A stretch of 64,000 nt of DNA from contig NZ_SSXE01000011.1 in assembly GCF_021699195.1 (NCBI RefSeq), positions 1 to 64,000 of the forward strand, read 5' to 3'. How positions within the stretch are numbered: position 1 is the first letter of the stretch; each line of letters opens with the position of its first letter. Source of the stretch: Nonomuraea sp. MG754425. Lineage in GTDB: Bacteria; Actinomycetota; Actinomycetes; Streptosporangiales; Streptosporangiaceae. The notes below the pieces were generated by a model. The model was not told the origin of the DNA, did not search any database, and saw nothing but the letters and a program-made list of their open reading frames with translations. Position numbers and translations under genes: made by a program. This document shows positions 51,314-59,711 of this stretch, in pieces.

Positions 51314-52009
51314 TCAGGCGCGGTCACCGTCGTAGGCCGCGAGGAACACCTGCACCGCCTCGTCGGCGATGCGTTCGAGCTCTTCGATGGGTGGCTTGGC
51401 CAGCGTGCCGGCGAACATCACCTGGTTCATCGGCTTGTACATGATGAGCCCGGCGAACTGGTAGGCGGCCAGGGTCGGATCGGGCAGCTCGCGTAGCATC
51501 CCGCGCTCGGCAAGCCGCTGCATCGCCTCTCCCAGAAGCACCAGCGACCGGTGGAAGCCGTGCTCGAACCAGGCTCCGGACAGCTCGGGGAACCGGTCGG
51601 CCTCGGCGATGACCAGCCGGCGCAACTGGATGACGTCCGACCGGGTGAGGCTTTCGAGGAAACCGCGCGCGACTTCGCGCAGCGCCTGCCGCGCATCGGT
51701 GGCCTGGTCGAGACGATGGGCGGCCTGCCCGAATCCGTTCACCAGTTGATCGTTGGTGCCCAGGATGATCTCGGCGAACAGGCGTTCCTTGTCCTCGAAC
51801 TGTTTGTAGACGGTCTGCTTGGACACGGCGGCTCGGGCGGCCACCTGATCCATGCTCGCTCCCAGATAGCCGTTCTGCAGGAACACCTCGGTGGCCGCCT
51901 GAAGGATCGCGCGTCGCTTCCGCTCGGTACGGCCGACCTCCATGTCGTCGTCCGGCTTGACGGCCGCCGGCCGGCCGCCGCTCTGCTGCGTCCGCTCTCG
52001 TGGGTTCAC
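51314..52009 (-). CDS. TetR/AcrR-family repressor
   Basis: 231 residues from GTG 52009, which has GAGGAAGG upstream; the open frame goes further into the promoter region of the next gene. DNA-binding domain: RKRRAILQAATEVFLQNGYL, GASMDQVAARAAVSKQTVYK, QFEDKERLFAEII. The ligand domain belongs to the TetR_C_33/AefR-like group (LVNGFGQAAHRLDQATDARQ, RSDVIQLRRLVIAEADRFPE). Divergent from the hydrolase/efflux/reductase genes across a 103-bp region with an inverted repeat, so it most likely represses them and itself. Confidence 0.9.
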   Translation of the reverse strand: MNPRERTQQSGGRPAAVKPDDDMEVGRTERKRRAILQAATEVFLQNGYLGASMDQVAARAAVSKQTVYKQFEDKERLFAEIILGTNDQLVNGFGQAAHRLDQATDARQALREVARGFLESLTRSDVIQLRRLVIAEADRFPELSGAWFEHGFHRSLVLLGEAMQRLAERGMLRELPDPTLAAYQFAGLIMYKPMNQVMFAGTLAKPPIEELERIADEAVQVFLAAYDGDRA

Positions 52010-52040
52010 GTCACCTTCCTCAAAGTCGAACTGAACGAAG

Positions 52041-52073
52041 AGTACTAGACAGTTCCGTACGCCCGTCAGTACT
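52041..52073. promoter_or_regulatory. Quasi-palindromic TetR operator candidate
   Basis: AGTACTAGAC at 52041-52050 and GTCAGTACT at 52065-52073 are inverted copies (one-base bulge), with a CGTACG at 52056-52061 between them. A direct repeat CAGTTCC (52050-52056 and 52082-52088) overlaps. It lies between the divergent tetR and hydrolase starts. Confidence 0.55.
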
Positions 52074-52112
52074 ATACCGTCCAGTTCCACTGATAAACCT
52101 TGAGGAGTAGCC

Positions 52113-52907
52113 ATGTCACGCACGGTGAACGTGCCGGGTGCCCAGATCTCCTACGAAGTCCGGGGCAGCGGGCCGGTGCTCGCGGTCATCGGCCATCCCA
52201 TGGACGGCAGCGGCTTCGCCGCGCTCGTCTCGAAGCTGACCGAGCACTACACCGTCGTCACGATCGATCCCCGGGGATTCGGGCGCAGCACGATCGCCGA
52301 CCGTGAGCAGGACGCGATGCCCGAGGTGCTCGCCGACGACGTCAAGGCGGTGCTCGACCTCGTGGAGCCGGAGCCCGTGCACCTGTTCGGCAACAGTGGC
52401 GGTGCGGTCATCGGTCTCGCGCTCGTCGCCAAGTATCCGGACCGGCTCCGCACTCTCGTCGCCCACGACCCTCCCCTGGCCGACCTGCTGCCGGACAGGG
52501 AGCAGGCGCGGGCCGCGCTCCATGACATCCATGACACCTACCGCGCCCACGGCCAGGGGGCGGCATGGGGCCAGTTCTTCGAATTCGGCGGCTTCGAGGC
52601 GCCCCCCATGCCGGACGGCGAGCCGCAGGAGCCGTCCGAGGAGGACGTGGCCGCGGGCGAGCGCCTGTTCGGTCATGGCCTTCTGCCGATCACGCTGTAC
52701 GAACCCGACCTCGCTGCCCTGCGCGCGGCATCCACCCGGATCGTGGCCGCCGGCGGTGGGGCCTCCGTCGGCACCTTCCCCCAGCGTGCCGCCGCCGCGC
52801 TCGCAGAGCGGCTCGGCACCGAGCTGGTCGACTTCCCCGGGAACCACGGCGGCTTCGACAGCCATCCGGAGGAGTTCGCCCAGACCCTCCACAAAATCCT
52901 GAGCTAG
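52113..52907 (+). CDS. Alpha/beta hydrolase
   Basis: 264 residues from ATG 52113 (TTGAGGAG upstream). Oxyanion region VIGHPMDGSGFAALVSKL, VTIDPRGFGRSTIADRE, nucleophile elbow VHLFGNSGGAVIGLALVAKY (G-N-S-G-G with Ser), acid in the late strand and His in FPGNHGGFDSHPEEFA. All three catalytic residues are present. Substrate unknown; typical lactone or ester hydrolases of this type detoxify compounds together with efflux. First gene of the TetR-controlled module. Confidence 0.9.
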   Translation: MSRTVNVPGAQISYEVRGSGPVLAVIGHPMDGSGFAALVSKLTEHYTVVTIDPRGFGRSTIADREQDAMPEVLADDVKAVLDLVEPEPVHLFGNSGGAVIGLALVAKYPDRLRTLVAHDPPLADLLPDREQARAALHDIHDTYRAHGQGAAWGQFFEFGGFEAPPMPDGEPQEPSEEDVAAGERLFGHGLLPITLYEPDLAALRAASTRIVAAGGGASVGTFPQRAAAALAERLGTELVDFPGNHGGFDSHPEEFAQTLHKILS

Positions 52908-52972
52908 CGGTACGCCGCCCGAAGACAGGTGGGGACGACCACCGGCCGGGCGGTCCGACGAGAGGAGACAAC

Positions 52973-54586
52973 GTGACCTCGTCCTCAGCACCGCTCAGGG
53001 CGACGCGGCGGGAGTGGACCGGGCTCGCCGTGCTGGCTCTGCCCACCCTGCTACTGGCGTTGGACACCAGCGTGCTGTATCTGGCCCTGCCGCAACTGGC
53101 GGCGGATCTCGGCGCCAGCGGCACCCAGCAGCTCTGGATCACCGACATCTACGGATTCCTGCTCGCCGGTTTCCTGGTTACCATGGGCGCGCTCGGCGAC
53201 CGCATCGGCCGCCGCCGGCTGCTGCTGATCGGCGCCGTCCTGTTCGGGGCCGCCTCGATCCTGGCCGCCTGCTCCGGCAGCCCGGAGACGCTGATCATCG
53301 CCCGTGCCGTGCTGGGGATCGCCGGTGCCACGCTGATGCCGTCCACCCTGGCCCTGATCACCAACATGTTCCGCGACCCCCGGCAGCGGACGACCGCGCT
53401 GGCGGTCTGGGTGAGCTGTTTCATGGGCGGCGTCGCGGTCGGCCCGGTGGTCGGCGGCGCCCTGCTGGAGAACTTCTGGTGGGGCTCGGCCTTCCTGCTG
53501 GGCGTCCCGGTGATGCTGCTCCTGGTGGTGGTGGGCCCGCTGCTGCTGCCCGAATACCGTGACCCGGCCCAGGCCGGACCGCTGGACCCGCTGAGCGTGG
53601 CGCTGTCCCTCGCGGCCATCCTGCCGGTCGTCCACGGGCTGAAGGACCTGGCCGCCAACGGGCTGCGACCCGAGGCGGCGGTGGCCATCGTGGCCGGTCT
53701 GGCGCTGGGAGCGGTGTTCGTCCGCCGTCAGCGCGTCCTGGCGGCGCCGCTGCTGGACCTGCGCCTGTTCGCCGGCCGCCAAGTGAGCGCCGCACTGACG
53801 CTCGGGCTGCTGAGCGGCGCCGTCATGGGCGGGGTCTGGCTGCTGATCAACCTCTATCTCCAGACGGTCGCCGAACTGTCCCCGCTGCACGCCGGACTGT
53901 GGCAACTGCCCGCGGTGCTGGGGATGGTCGTCGCCGGCAACCTCGCGCCACGCCTCAGCCGCCGGTTCCGTCCCGGTGCCGTCATCACGGCCGGGATGGC
54001 GCTGTCGGCGGTGGGCTTCGCCGTGCTGACCCAGACACCCACCGCCGACGGGCTGGCCGTGCTGATCCCCGCGTTCGTCGTCATCATGATCGGGGTCGGC
54101 GTCGGGTTGCCGCTGGTGCAGGACCTCATCATCGGCGCCGCACCACCCGAACGCGCCGGCTCGGCGTCGGCGATGTCGGAGACCAGCGGCGAACTCGGTG
54201 TCGCGCTGGGCGTCGCCGCCCTCGGCAGTGTGGGTACCGCCATCTACCGCAGCCAGTTCACGCTTCCCCCGGGAGTGCCGGAACACCTGGGCCAGAGCGC
54301 GCGGGAGGGCATCGTCGGCGCGGTGATCACCGCGCCGCGGCTGCCCGCCGAGATCGGCGCGGAACTGCTCGGCAATGCCCGGGCCGCGTTCACCTCCGGC
54401 CTCACCACGGTGGCGGCCCTGAGCATCGTCGCCTTCCTCGCGCTCGCCCTCGTCACCGCTACGGCGCTGCGCGGGGTCCGCTCCCCCGGCCCTGCCGCGC
54501 CGGAGCAGCCGGACCCGATCGAGCCGGAGCCCCGCGCGACCACGATGACCACCGAACAATCATCACCCGTGAACATCTCCGCCTGA
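52973..54586 (+). CDS. DHA2-family MFS efflux pump (14 TMS)
   Basis: 537 residues from GTG 52973 (GAGAGGAG upstream). Fourteen membrane segments of the EmrB/QacA type: LALPTLLLALDTSVLYLALP with the family motif D1 (LD-x-TVxNVALP variant), GFLVTMGALGDRIGRRRLLL (motif A), RAVLGIAGATLMPSTLALIT (motif B/C), and a C-terminal hydrophilic tail rich in Pro and Glu. Exports lipophilic drugs with protons. The 65-bp gap to the hydrolase gene contains a weak 7-bp stem, but both genes are probably one unit controlled by the divergent TetR. Confidence 0.92.
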   Translation: MTSSSAPLRATRREWTGLAVLALPTLLLALDTSVLYLALPQLAADLGASGTQQLWITDIYGFLLAGFLVTMGALGDRIGRRRLLLIGAVLFGAASILAACSGSPETLIIARAVLGIAGATLMPSTLALITNMFRDPRQRTTALAVWVSCFMGGVAVGPVVGGALLENFWWGSAFLLGVPVMLLLVVVGPLLLPEYRDPAQAGPLDPLSVALSLAAILPVVHGLKDLAANGLRPEAAVAIVAGLALGAVFVRRQRVLAAPLLDLRLFAGRQVSAALTLGLLSGAVMGGVWLLINLYLQTVAELSPLHAGLWQLPAVLGMVVAGNLAPRLSRRFRPGAVITAGMALSAVGFAVLTQTPTADGLAVLIPAFVVIMIGVGVGLPLVQDLIIGAAPPERAGSASAMSETSGELGVALGVAALGSVGTAIYRSQFTLPPGVPEHLGQSAREGIVGAVITAPRLPAEIGAELLGNARAAFTSGLTTVAALSIVAFLALALVTATALRGVRSPGPAAPEQPDPIEPEPRATTMTTEQSSPVNISA

Positions 54587-54625
54587 CCATTTCGAACACC
54601 GCAGTACCGAAGGGAACAGAAAATC

Positions 54626-55162
54626 ATGCGCAAGATCTTCGCCGGCCTGTTCATGTCCCTGGACGGCGTCGTGGAAGGGCCCGACCAGTGGCAGCACGAC
54701 TTCGACGAAGGCATGGCCGCCGAGATGCAAGCCCAGCTCGACGCCCAGGACGCCGTCCTGCTCGGCCGCGTCACCTACCTGGACTGGGCCTCCTACTGGC
54801 CCACCTCCACCGACGAGCCGTTCGCGAGCACGTTCAACAACATCCGCAAGTACGTCGTCTCCGACACCCTCGACACCCTCGAGTGGAACAACAGCGTCCT
54901 GCTCAAGGGCGACCTCGCCGCGGCCGTCGACGAGCTGAAGCGGCAGCCGGGCAAGGACATCGGCGTCGGCGGAAGCGTCAGCCTCGTCCGCTCCCTGCTG
55001 CGGCAGAACCTCCTCGACGAGCTCCGGCTGCTGGTGCACCCCGTGGTCGTCGGCCAGGGCCAGCGGCTCTTCGACGGCCTGCCCGCCATGCGGCTGGACC
55101 TCGCCGAGGTCAAGAGCACCAGCAGCGGGACGGTCATCATGGTCTACCGCAAGCAGACCTGA
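54626..55162 (+). CDS. Dihydrofolate reductase-family (RibD C-terminal) protein
   Basis: 178 residues. Fold signature: IFAGLFMSLDGVVEGPDQWQ, AVLLGRVTYLDWASYWPTST, DIGVGGSVSLVRSLLRQNLL, DELRLLVHPVVVGQGQRLFD. Probable NADPH-dependent reductase of the RibD C-terminal type with unknown substrate. It follows the efflux pump by 39 bases and is ended by a strong terminator, so it is the last gene of the TetR module. Confidence 0.88.
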   Translation: MRKIFAGLFMSLDGVVEGPDQWQHDFDEGMAAEMQAQLDAQDAVLLGRVTYLDWASYWPTSTDEPFASTFNNIRKYVVSDTLDTLEWNNSVLLKGDLAAAVDELKRQPGKDIGVGGSVSLVRSLLRQNLLDELRLLVHPVVVGQGQRLFDGLPAMRLDLAEVKSTSSGTVIMVYRKQT

Positions 55163-55185
55163 CCCGTCCCTTCACGAAAGCCCGT

Positions 55186-55225
55186 CCGGACCACGGGGGC
55201 GGACCAGGCCGCTCCCGTGGTCCGG
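55186..55225 (+). terminator. Strong intrinsic terminator
   Basis: Perfect 12-bp stem CCGGACCACGGG / CCCGTGGTCCGG (55186-55197, 55214-55225) with a 16-base loop, extended by outer pairs GCCCGT/ACGGGC. It ends the TetR-controlled module. Confidence 0.75.
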
Positions 55226-55284
55226 GGATCGACGGGCCTCGCCCACCCCTCACCGGGAGTTCGGCATCATGAACAGCGGGGCTG

Positions 55285-55600
55285 ATGCTCACCGTCCCCG
55301 GTCTGGTCGCCTCCCTCAGCGCGCTGCTGGTTCCCGTCGTGATCGGGCGGCTGGACCGCCGTACCGTCCTGCTCGGCCTGATCACCTTGACGGTGCCGGC
55401 CAACCTGCTGTTCGGTGACCGTGTCGTCCGCGCCGCCGTCGTCACCACCTTCCTGCTGGTCAGTGGTCACATGACGGCCTGCACCTTCTTCAGCCCCGAT
55501 CCTTCAGGACCATCTCCGGGATCGGCGACGGCCTCATCGGGCCCATCCGCGAGCGCCGCCGCACCAGGCTCAGCGACGCGGGCCAGGCGCCTCTCCCGGA
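55285..55600 (+). pseudogene. Decayed MFS transporter gene, centre deleted
   Basis: The frame starts MLTVPGLVASLSALLVPVVI and GRLDRRTVLLGLITLTVPAN, an MFS segment 2/3 with motif A-like GRLDRR, then jumps to a C-half stretch VRAAVVTTFLLVSGHMTACT and, after a frameshift near 55500, TISGIGDGLIGP. The intervening 5-6 segments are missing and the reading frame then runs into unrelated Arg/Ser-rich sequence. A multiply damaged relic of a drug exporter. Confidence 0.6.
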
Positions 55601-55603
55601 GCG

Positions 55604-55900
55604 TCACGTCAGCCGCGCGCCTCCGGCACTGACGGCCACCCACAGCACCGCTAGCGCCGCCATCCCGGGCCACGGCGCTTCCGGCAGCAGGCCCGGGGGC
55701 GCGGCCAGCAGGTTCAGCGGGTCGATCGCCGTGACGTCCCAGCCGGATGCGGCCACCGCCGCGCGGACCTCACTCGCGTCCCCGGCCGGCCACCAGTCGG
55801 TGGGGGGCAGCGGCGGGCGAGTTCCACCGTCGGCAGCGGCTCGCCGAGGACGTCGAACAGCGCCGGTGGGGCGGGTTTGCGGGCGAACGCCGCCGGATCG
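55604..55900 (-). pseudogene. Unidentified protein fragment
   Basis: Minus-strand translation with coding character, PPTDWWPAGDASEVRAAVAA, SGWDVTAIDPLNLLAAPPGL, WPGMAALAVLWVAVSAGG, ending in TGA at 55604-55606. A matching upstream part (LFDVLGEPLPTVELARR) is in another frame, indicating a frameshift near 55820. It ends with one membrane segment. Not recognised; likely the broken end of a membrane protein. Confidence 0.35.
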
Positions 55901-55917
55901 ACTGCGCCGGCGGCCGT

Positions 55918-56451
55918 TCACTCGCAGTTCTCTTCCATCCTGATCACGCACAGCCAGTCCACCACCCAGAGCCGGTGATCGCCGGTGGCGCGCCCGCTGA
56001 CGACCTCGAGGTCTTCCACGAGTTCGCCGGACTTCGGCGGCCCGTCACGCTTCGGGAGCTGCTTGCAGGCGTAGGCGGACCATTTCTGTGCTGCCAGCCC
56101 GTCCTCGCCGCGCTTGACGCACTCCTCCTTGCTGAACGTCCCGTAAGGGAGTTCTCCGCCCGGTTTTCCGGTCCAGGTGGGGCCGGGCTGTGCTTGCGGC
56201 GGGGAGGAGGGCGAGGGAGCGCTCGTCGGCACCGGCGCCTGAAGTGTTCCCGGAGTGGGCGACGAGAAAGGCGTGTCCGCCTTCGTGAGATGAATTCGCT
56301 CTTGGGAAGAGGTGTCCGACGTTCGGCCTTCCGTCGGCGTGGTGACCGCGATCATCACGCTGACCGCCGCACTCGTCAGGACAATGAGCACGGCCGCAGC
56401 ACCGGAAATGGCGGCTCCGGCCCGCCGGCGGTTTTTCTGTGGGAGTGCCAC
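55918..56451 (-). CDS. Membrane-anchored hypothetical protein
   Basis: 177 residues from GTG 56451, chosen because AGGAGG lies 4 bases upstream. A basic N-terminus (LPQKNRRRAG) precedes one membrane segment AAISGAAAVLIVLTSAAVSV, then a Ser/Thr/Pro linker and an extracytoplasmic domain with four cysteines (EECVKRGEDGLAAQKWSAYA, CKQLPKRDG, WVVDWLCVIRMEENCE). No family recognised. Confidence 0.6.
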   Translation of the reverse strand: MALPQKNRRRAGAAISGAAAVLIVLTSAAVSVMIAVTTPTEGRTSDTSSQERIHLTKADTPFSSPTPGTLQAPVPTSAPSPSSPPQAQPGPTWTGKPGGELPYGTFSKEECVKRGEDGLAAQKWSAYACKQLPKRDGPPKSGELVEDLEVVSGRATGDHRLWVVDWLCVIRMEENCE

Positions 56452-56686
56452 ATGGCCTCCTGACGCTGTTGGCGGCACGTGTCCGGGACGGCTGCGAAGG
56501 CATGCGACCCCATTTTCCGCATCTGACAATGGCCGATCAAGGCCATGCGACCGGACATTTTCCGGACTTCGTACGGCACGACCCCGCCACGCCCGCGAGG
56601 CGTGACGGGTGCGACCGGCCGGATCGCGCTGTGACCAGGCCAGGGACCGGGCTTTTGGCGGGCATTGCGGATGACGTCAGCCGGAT

Positions 56687-57208
56687 TCAGCGTCTTATGG
56701 TCTCGTACACCTCGAAAACCTGGTCGACCGTGGCGGTCAGGCCCGTCACGTCGTTGATGAACGCCCAGAGGAAATCCTCGTCAGGACCCCACTCCGGAAT
56801 ATCGACGCGGGCCTCCACCGGCAGCGGCTCGCCCAGGTCGATCACCGGCTCGCCGTCGTGAAAAAGCATTCCCCGGACCAGCTCGCCATCATCGTGGAGC
56901 CACAACCCGTAAATGCTCGACACGCTGGAGAACAGCACCGCCAGAGCTCGCGTCCCTTTCAACGCGCCGAGCGCACCGGTCTTGAGCAGATTGTCGATGT
57001 CGGTCGGAATCCGCTGGGCGGGGTCCCACATCTGGCACCAGCCGGCCGTGTCGGCGAGGTGGAGGCGTTGCCAGGGACGATTGCTCCACGCCTGGTCGGC
57101 GCTCGATCGGTCACCGCTCGGCAGGTAATCGGTGTCGTCCGGCAGACAGGCGACGACCTCGTCGATCGACCGGCCCCGCACGAAAAGTGCGGAAGTGTTC
57201 CATCCCAT
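56687..57208 (-). CDS. Hypothetical protein
   Basis: 173 residues from ATG 57208 (MGWNTSALFVRGRSIDEVVA). Soluble mixed alpha/beta protein with GALKGTRALAVLFSSVSSIY and GLWLHDDGELVRGMLFHDGE, which give a repetitive beta pattern, and a conserved-looking acidic C-terminal part (IPEWGPDEDFLWAFINDVTG). No family recognised; similar small proteins occur singly in Streptosporangiaceae and may be immunity-like or SMI1-type proteins, but I cannot support this. Confidence 0.6.
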   Translation of the reverse strand: MGWNTSALFVRGRSIDEVVACLPDDTDYLPSGDRSSADQAWSNRPWQRLHLADTAGWCQMWDPAQRIPTDIDNLLKTGALGALKGTRALAVLFSSVSSIYGLWLHDDGELVRGMLFHDGEPVIDLGEPLPVEARVDIPEWGPDEDFLWAFINDVTGLTATVDQVFEVYETIRR

Positions 57209-57284
57209 GCCGGGCAATCTTCGTATCGGCTCACCGACGCGTCAATCGAACCGGTCCAGCCCAACTCGGCGGGCGCCCCGCTCG

Positions 57285-57752
57285 TCAGGGGCGGCCTCGG
57301 CGTGCCGCGTGAGATCCGGATGTTTGGTGATCACTCATGACCCCGTCCAACAGACGCCGGCCCACGGCGCGGCCGGTTCTCGGCTTGCCGGGCCGGCCGA
57401 TCATCGTGCGCGTCACCGTCCATGCGTGTGCGGCGGCGTAGTCCCTGCCGAGCGCGTGCAGGGTGTCACCGAGGCGGCTCAGCGTCATGGCCTCGCCATG
57501 CCGATGGCCGAGGACTCGTTGGATGCGCAACGCCAAGTGGTAGCAGTCCAGGGCCCCGTGCAGGTCGCCTTTCCGCCCCAGAACGCGGGCGAGGCCGAGG
57601 TGTGCGGGCGCCTGTCCGGCGGGGTCGTCCAGGCGGCGCGTGGCCTCCAGCGCGGATCGGAGCGCGATCACACGGTCCTCCCAGAGGCCGTGCCTGTGAC
57701 GTGCCACAGTTAGCGTCGCTATTGCTGCCACGCTTTCGTCATGTTGGGGTGT
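57285..57752 (-). pseudogene. TPR-protein C-terminal fragment next to integrase
   Basis: Frame with ATLTVARHRHGLWEDRVIAL, APAHLGLARVLGRKGDLHGA, LDCYHLALRIQRVLGHRHGE, AMTLSRLGDTLHALGRD: two or three tetratricopeptide units of the kind found at the end of AfsR/NB-ARC regulators. Similarity ends near 57752, just before the integrase stop codon, so the 5' part of the gene was removed or displaced by the integrative event. No start site is present. Confidence 0.5.
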
Positions 57753-57765
57753 CCAGGTCTCCTGG

Positions 57766-58866
57766 TCACAGGTCTTCGACGTAGCTGGCGGCGATGTCGT
57801 CGGGTGGGTTGGTGTACAGGCGCAGGTAGCGGTCGTTGGCGTGGCCGAGGCGGCGCTCGAGTTCGGCGCGGTTGTGGCCGGAGGTTTGTGACAGCGCATA
57901 GGCAAAGGTGTGGCGGGCGTCGTGCGGGCGCAGCGTGCCGAGCCTGCGCTCGGGGTCGGCCATCTGGGCGTCGTGCAGGCGGCCGATCTCACCGACGATG
58001 GTGTTGATCGAGCGGGCCGAGAGGCGGCCGTCGGGGCGGCGGGCGGCGATGGAGGCGGCCGACAGCAGTAGCGCGGTCGCCCCAGTGCTGGCCGCAGCGT
58101 CGCCGGGCCGCTCCTGTTGCAGGTAGTCGGCCAGCGCCTGGCGGGCGTCGCGGCCCAGGAACACGGTCCGGCTGGTGCGGCCCTTGCCGCGCACGCCGGT
58201 CAGGCGGGCCTTCTTGGCCTGGCGCAGCCGGCCGGGATCGGCCGGCTGCAACTGGTCCAGGTCCAGACCGACCAACTCGGCGCGGCGCAGCCCGGTGCCG
58301 AACAGCAGATAGACGATGGCCCGGTCGCGCAGCGGGCGGGCATGGGCGTGAGCACGGGCCGCGGTGCCGCGGTGACGGCGGCCCTTGAGCTCATGGAAGG
58401 TTTCGATCCGGTCCACGACGTTTTTGACGGTGCGTACCTGGGCGGCGGCCAGTGCCCGCGGCTGCGGGGCGGGCAGCGGCAATGAGGCCACCTGCTTGGT
58501 CGGATCGCCGTGGCGTAGCAGCCCTTCGGGGGCGTGTGCGCTGATCCAGGAGAACAGCGCCGACAGGTGCGCGAGATGGTTGTTGACGGTCGCGGCGGCC
58601 ATCGGCGCGGCCGTGCCGTCGCGGCCACGGTTGCCGGCGGCGGCCAGGTGATCGCGCCAGGCGCTCACCTCGCGCACGGTGACGGCCGAGAGCCGGTCGT
58701 GCCCGAGGCCGCCGGTGATCCAGGCGCCGAAGCGCCGCAGATGCCGGGAGATCTTGGCGGTCACCTTCGCTGAGCGGACCCCGCGCACGGCCAGATCGAG
58801 GTAGCGCTCCGTCCATACCGACAGGCTGTCGTCGGCCGGATCGCGGCGCTCGGGGAGCCCGACCAC
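57766..58866 (-). CDS. Tyrosine recombinase/integrase
   Basis: 366 residues from GTG 58866 (first Met read as MVGLPERRDPADD). N-terminal core-binding domain (WTERYLDLAVRGVRSAKVTA, NHLAHLSALFSWISAHAPEG), and the catalytic domain with Arg in FGTGLRRAELVGLDL near residue 192, the H-x-x-R box LRPHDARHTFAYALSQTSGH near 313, LGHAN and the nucleophile Tyr in RYLRLYTNPPDD near 350. All catalytic residues appear intact. Strand and position next to a truncated TPR gene suggest it belonged to an integrative element; no excisionase or other element genes are visible in this window. An Arg/His-rich insert (KGRRHRGTAARAHAHARPLR) between the domains is unusual. Confidence 0.88.
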   Translation of the reverse strand: MVGLPERRDPADDSLSVWTERYLDLAVRGVRSAKVTAKISRHLRRFGAWITGGLGHDRLSAVTVREVSAWRDHLAAAGNRGRDGTAAPMAAATVNNHLAHLSALFSWISAHAPEGLLRHGDPTKQVASLPLPAPQPRALAAAQVRTVKNVVDRIETFHELKGRRHRGTAARAHAHARPLRDRAIVYLLFGTGLRRAELVGLDLDQLQPADPGRLRQAKKARLTGVRGKGRTSRTVFLGRDARQALADYLQQERPGDAAASTGATALLLSAASIAARRPDGRLSARSINTIVGEIGRLHDAQMADPERRLGTLRPHDARHTFAYALSQTSGHNRAELERRLGHANDRYLRLYTNPPDDIAASYVEDL

Positions 58867-59254
58867 CTTTCGTGAAGTGATTTCGGCGCGATCCTGCCCG
58901 GCAGCCGTGGATGCCGAGCTGCGGGTGGGAGACGGCGTGGAGCCAGGTTACTTCACGGAAGGGCTGTTTCCTGAAGAGAAGTGATGCGTTGGCCATGTCC
59001 CGTGGACAAGCTCGCCAGGGGGGACAGGGTGGTCGGAGGCGTTCGCCTGCTGAATTGCGAACTTGGCCGGCCGAGGGCTCTTCGAAGACCTCTCTACGTG
59101 CTGGCCTCCATGGGTGAGGGCTGGGCGTGCTCGGCGGGGCGGGGCCCGTATCCGGTCAGGCGCGAAGCAGGGTGAACGCCAGCAGGGTGGCCGCTGTGGT
59201 GGCCGGCGCCCGTGGAGCCGCTACGCCTCCGGTGACCACGAACAGTGATACCCC
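58867..59254. other. Gene-free 388 bp region upstream of integrase
   Basis: No supported gene. It contains inverted copies of TTTCGTGAAGTGA (about 58868-58880) and TTACTTCACGGAAGG (about 58946-58960), and a third related GAAGAGAAGTGATG at about 58974-58987. Such clusters can be integrase arm sites or promoter operators. The rest shows no hairpin or coding pattern. Confidence 0.4.
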
Positions 59255-59692
59255 TCAGGTGATCAGGAAGGAGCACTGATCCACTCGATCATTGGCCCCT
59301 GCCAGTACCGTCCCCGCGAGGTGGGCCTGGTAGTTCGGGCAGGTCGTGATGTCCTCGTGCGAGCAGTTCATTCCGGCTTCGAGGAGATCGAGAGCTGAGC
59401 GCAGGGCTGCCATCCTGGCCTGCAGCACGCGCTGGTTGCGGCGCAGCACGTCCTTGCGGGTGGCTGGGTCGCGCGCGGCGAGGAACTCCCGAATATCCGG
59501 CAGCGGCAGGCCGGCCTGCTTCGCGATCACGATCGACGCCACCCGGAACAGGTCGTCGCGGGTGTAGCGGCGGCGGTCGCCGGCGACGCGGCCGGGGGAG
59601 AGCAGGCCCACCGACTCCCAGTGCCGCAGTACGTGTGTCGGCAGGCCGAAGCGGTCGGCCACCTGGCCGATTGTCATCGGGTTTGACTTCAT
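59255..59692 (-). CDS. MerR-family regulator
   Basis: 145 residues from ATG 59692. MerR winged helix: MTIGQVADRFGLPTHVLRHW, ESVGLLSPGRVAGDRRRYTR, DDLFRVASIVIAKQAGLPLP, followed by the long dimerisation helix (DIREFLAARDPATRKDVLRR, ARMAALRSALDLLEAGMNCS). A late CxH/C arrangement (MNCSHEDITTCPNY) could bind a metal or thiol ligand. Its start codon overlaps on the opposite strand with an ATG of the divergent methyltransferase, inside a 20-bp palindrome. Confidence 0.88.
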   Translation of the reverse strand: MKSNPMTIGQVADRFGLPTHVLRHWESVGLLSPGRVAGDRRRYTRDDLFRVASIVIAKQAGLPLPDIREFLAARDPATRKDVLRRNQRVLQARMAALRSALDLLEAGMNCSHEDITTCPNYQAHLAGTVLAGANDRVDQCSFLIT

Positions 59693-59705
59693 GTCGACAT
59701 TAAGT
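59686..59705. promoter_or_regulatory. MerR operator candidate
   Basis: ACTTCATGTC-GACATTAAGT, a 20-bp palindrome with a single mismatched pair, centred on the start codon of the MerR gene. TTGACT at 59683-59688 lies at its left end. Palindromes of this length and type are usual for MerR proteins. Confidence 0.65.
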
Positions 59706-59711
59706 ACCACC

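Noticed and set aside
58870..59260. Direct or inverted repeats as a CRISPR or att array
   Set aside because: Only two or three imperfect short copies with no regular spacing; too weak for an array or a defined att site.
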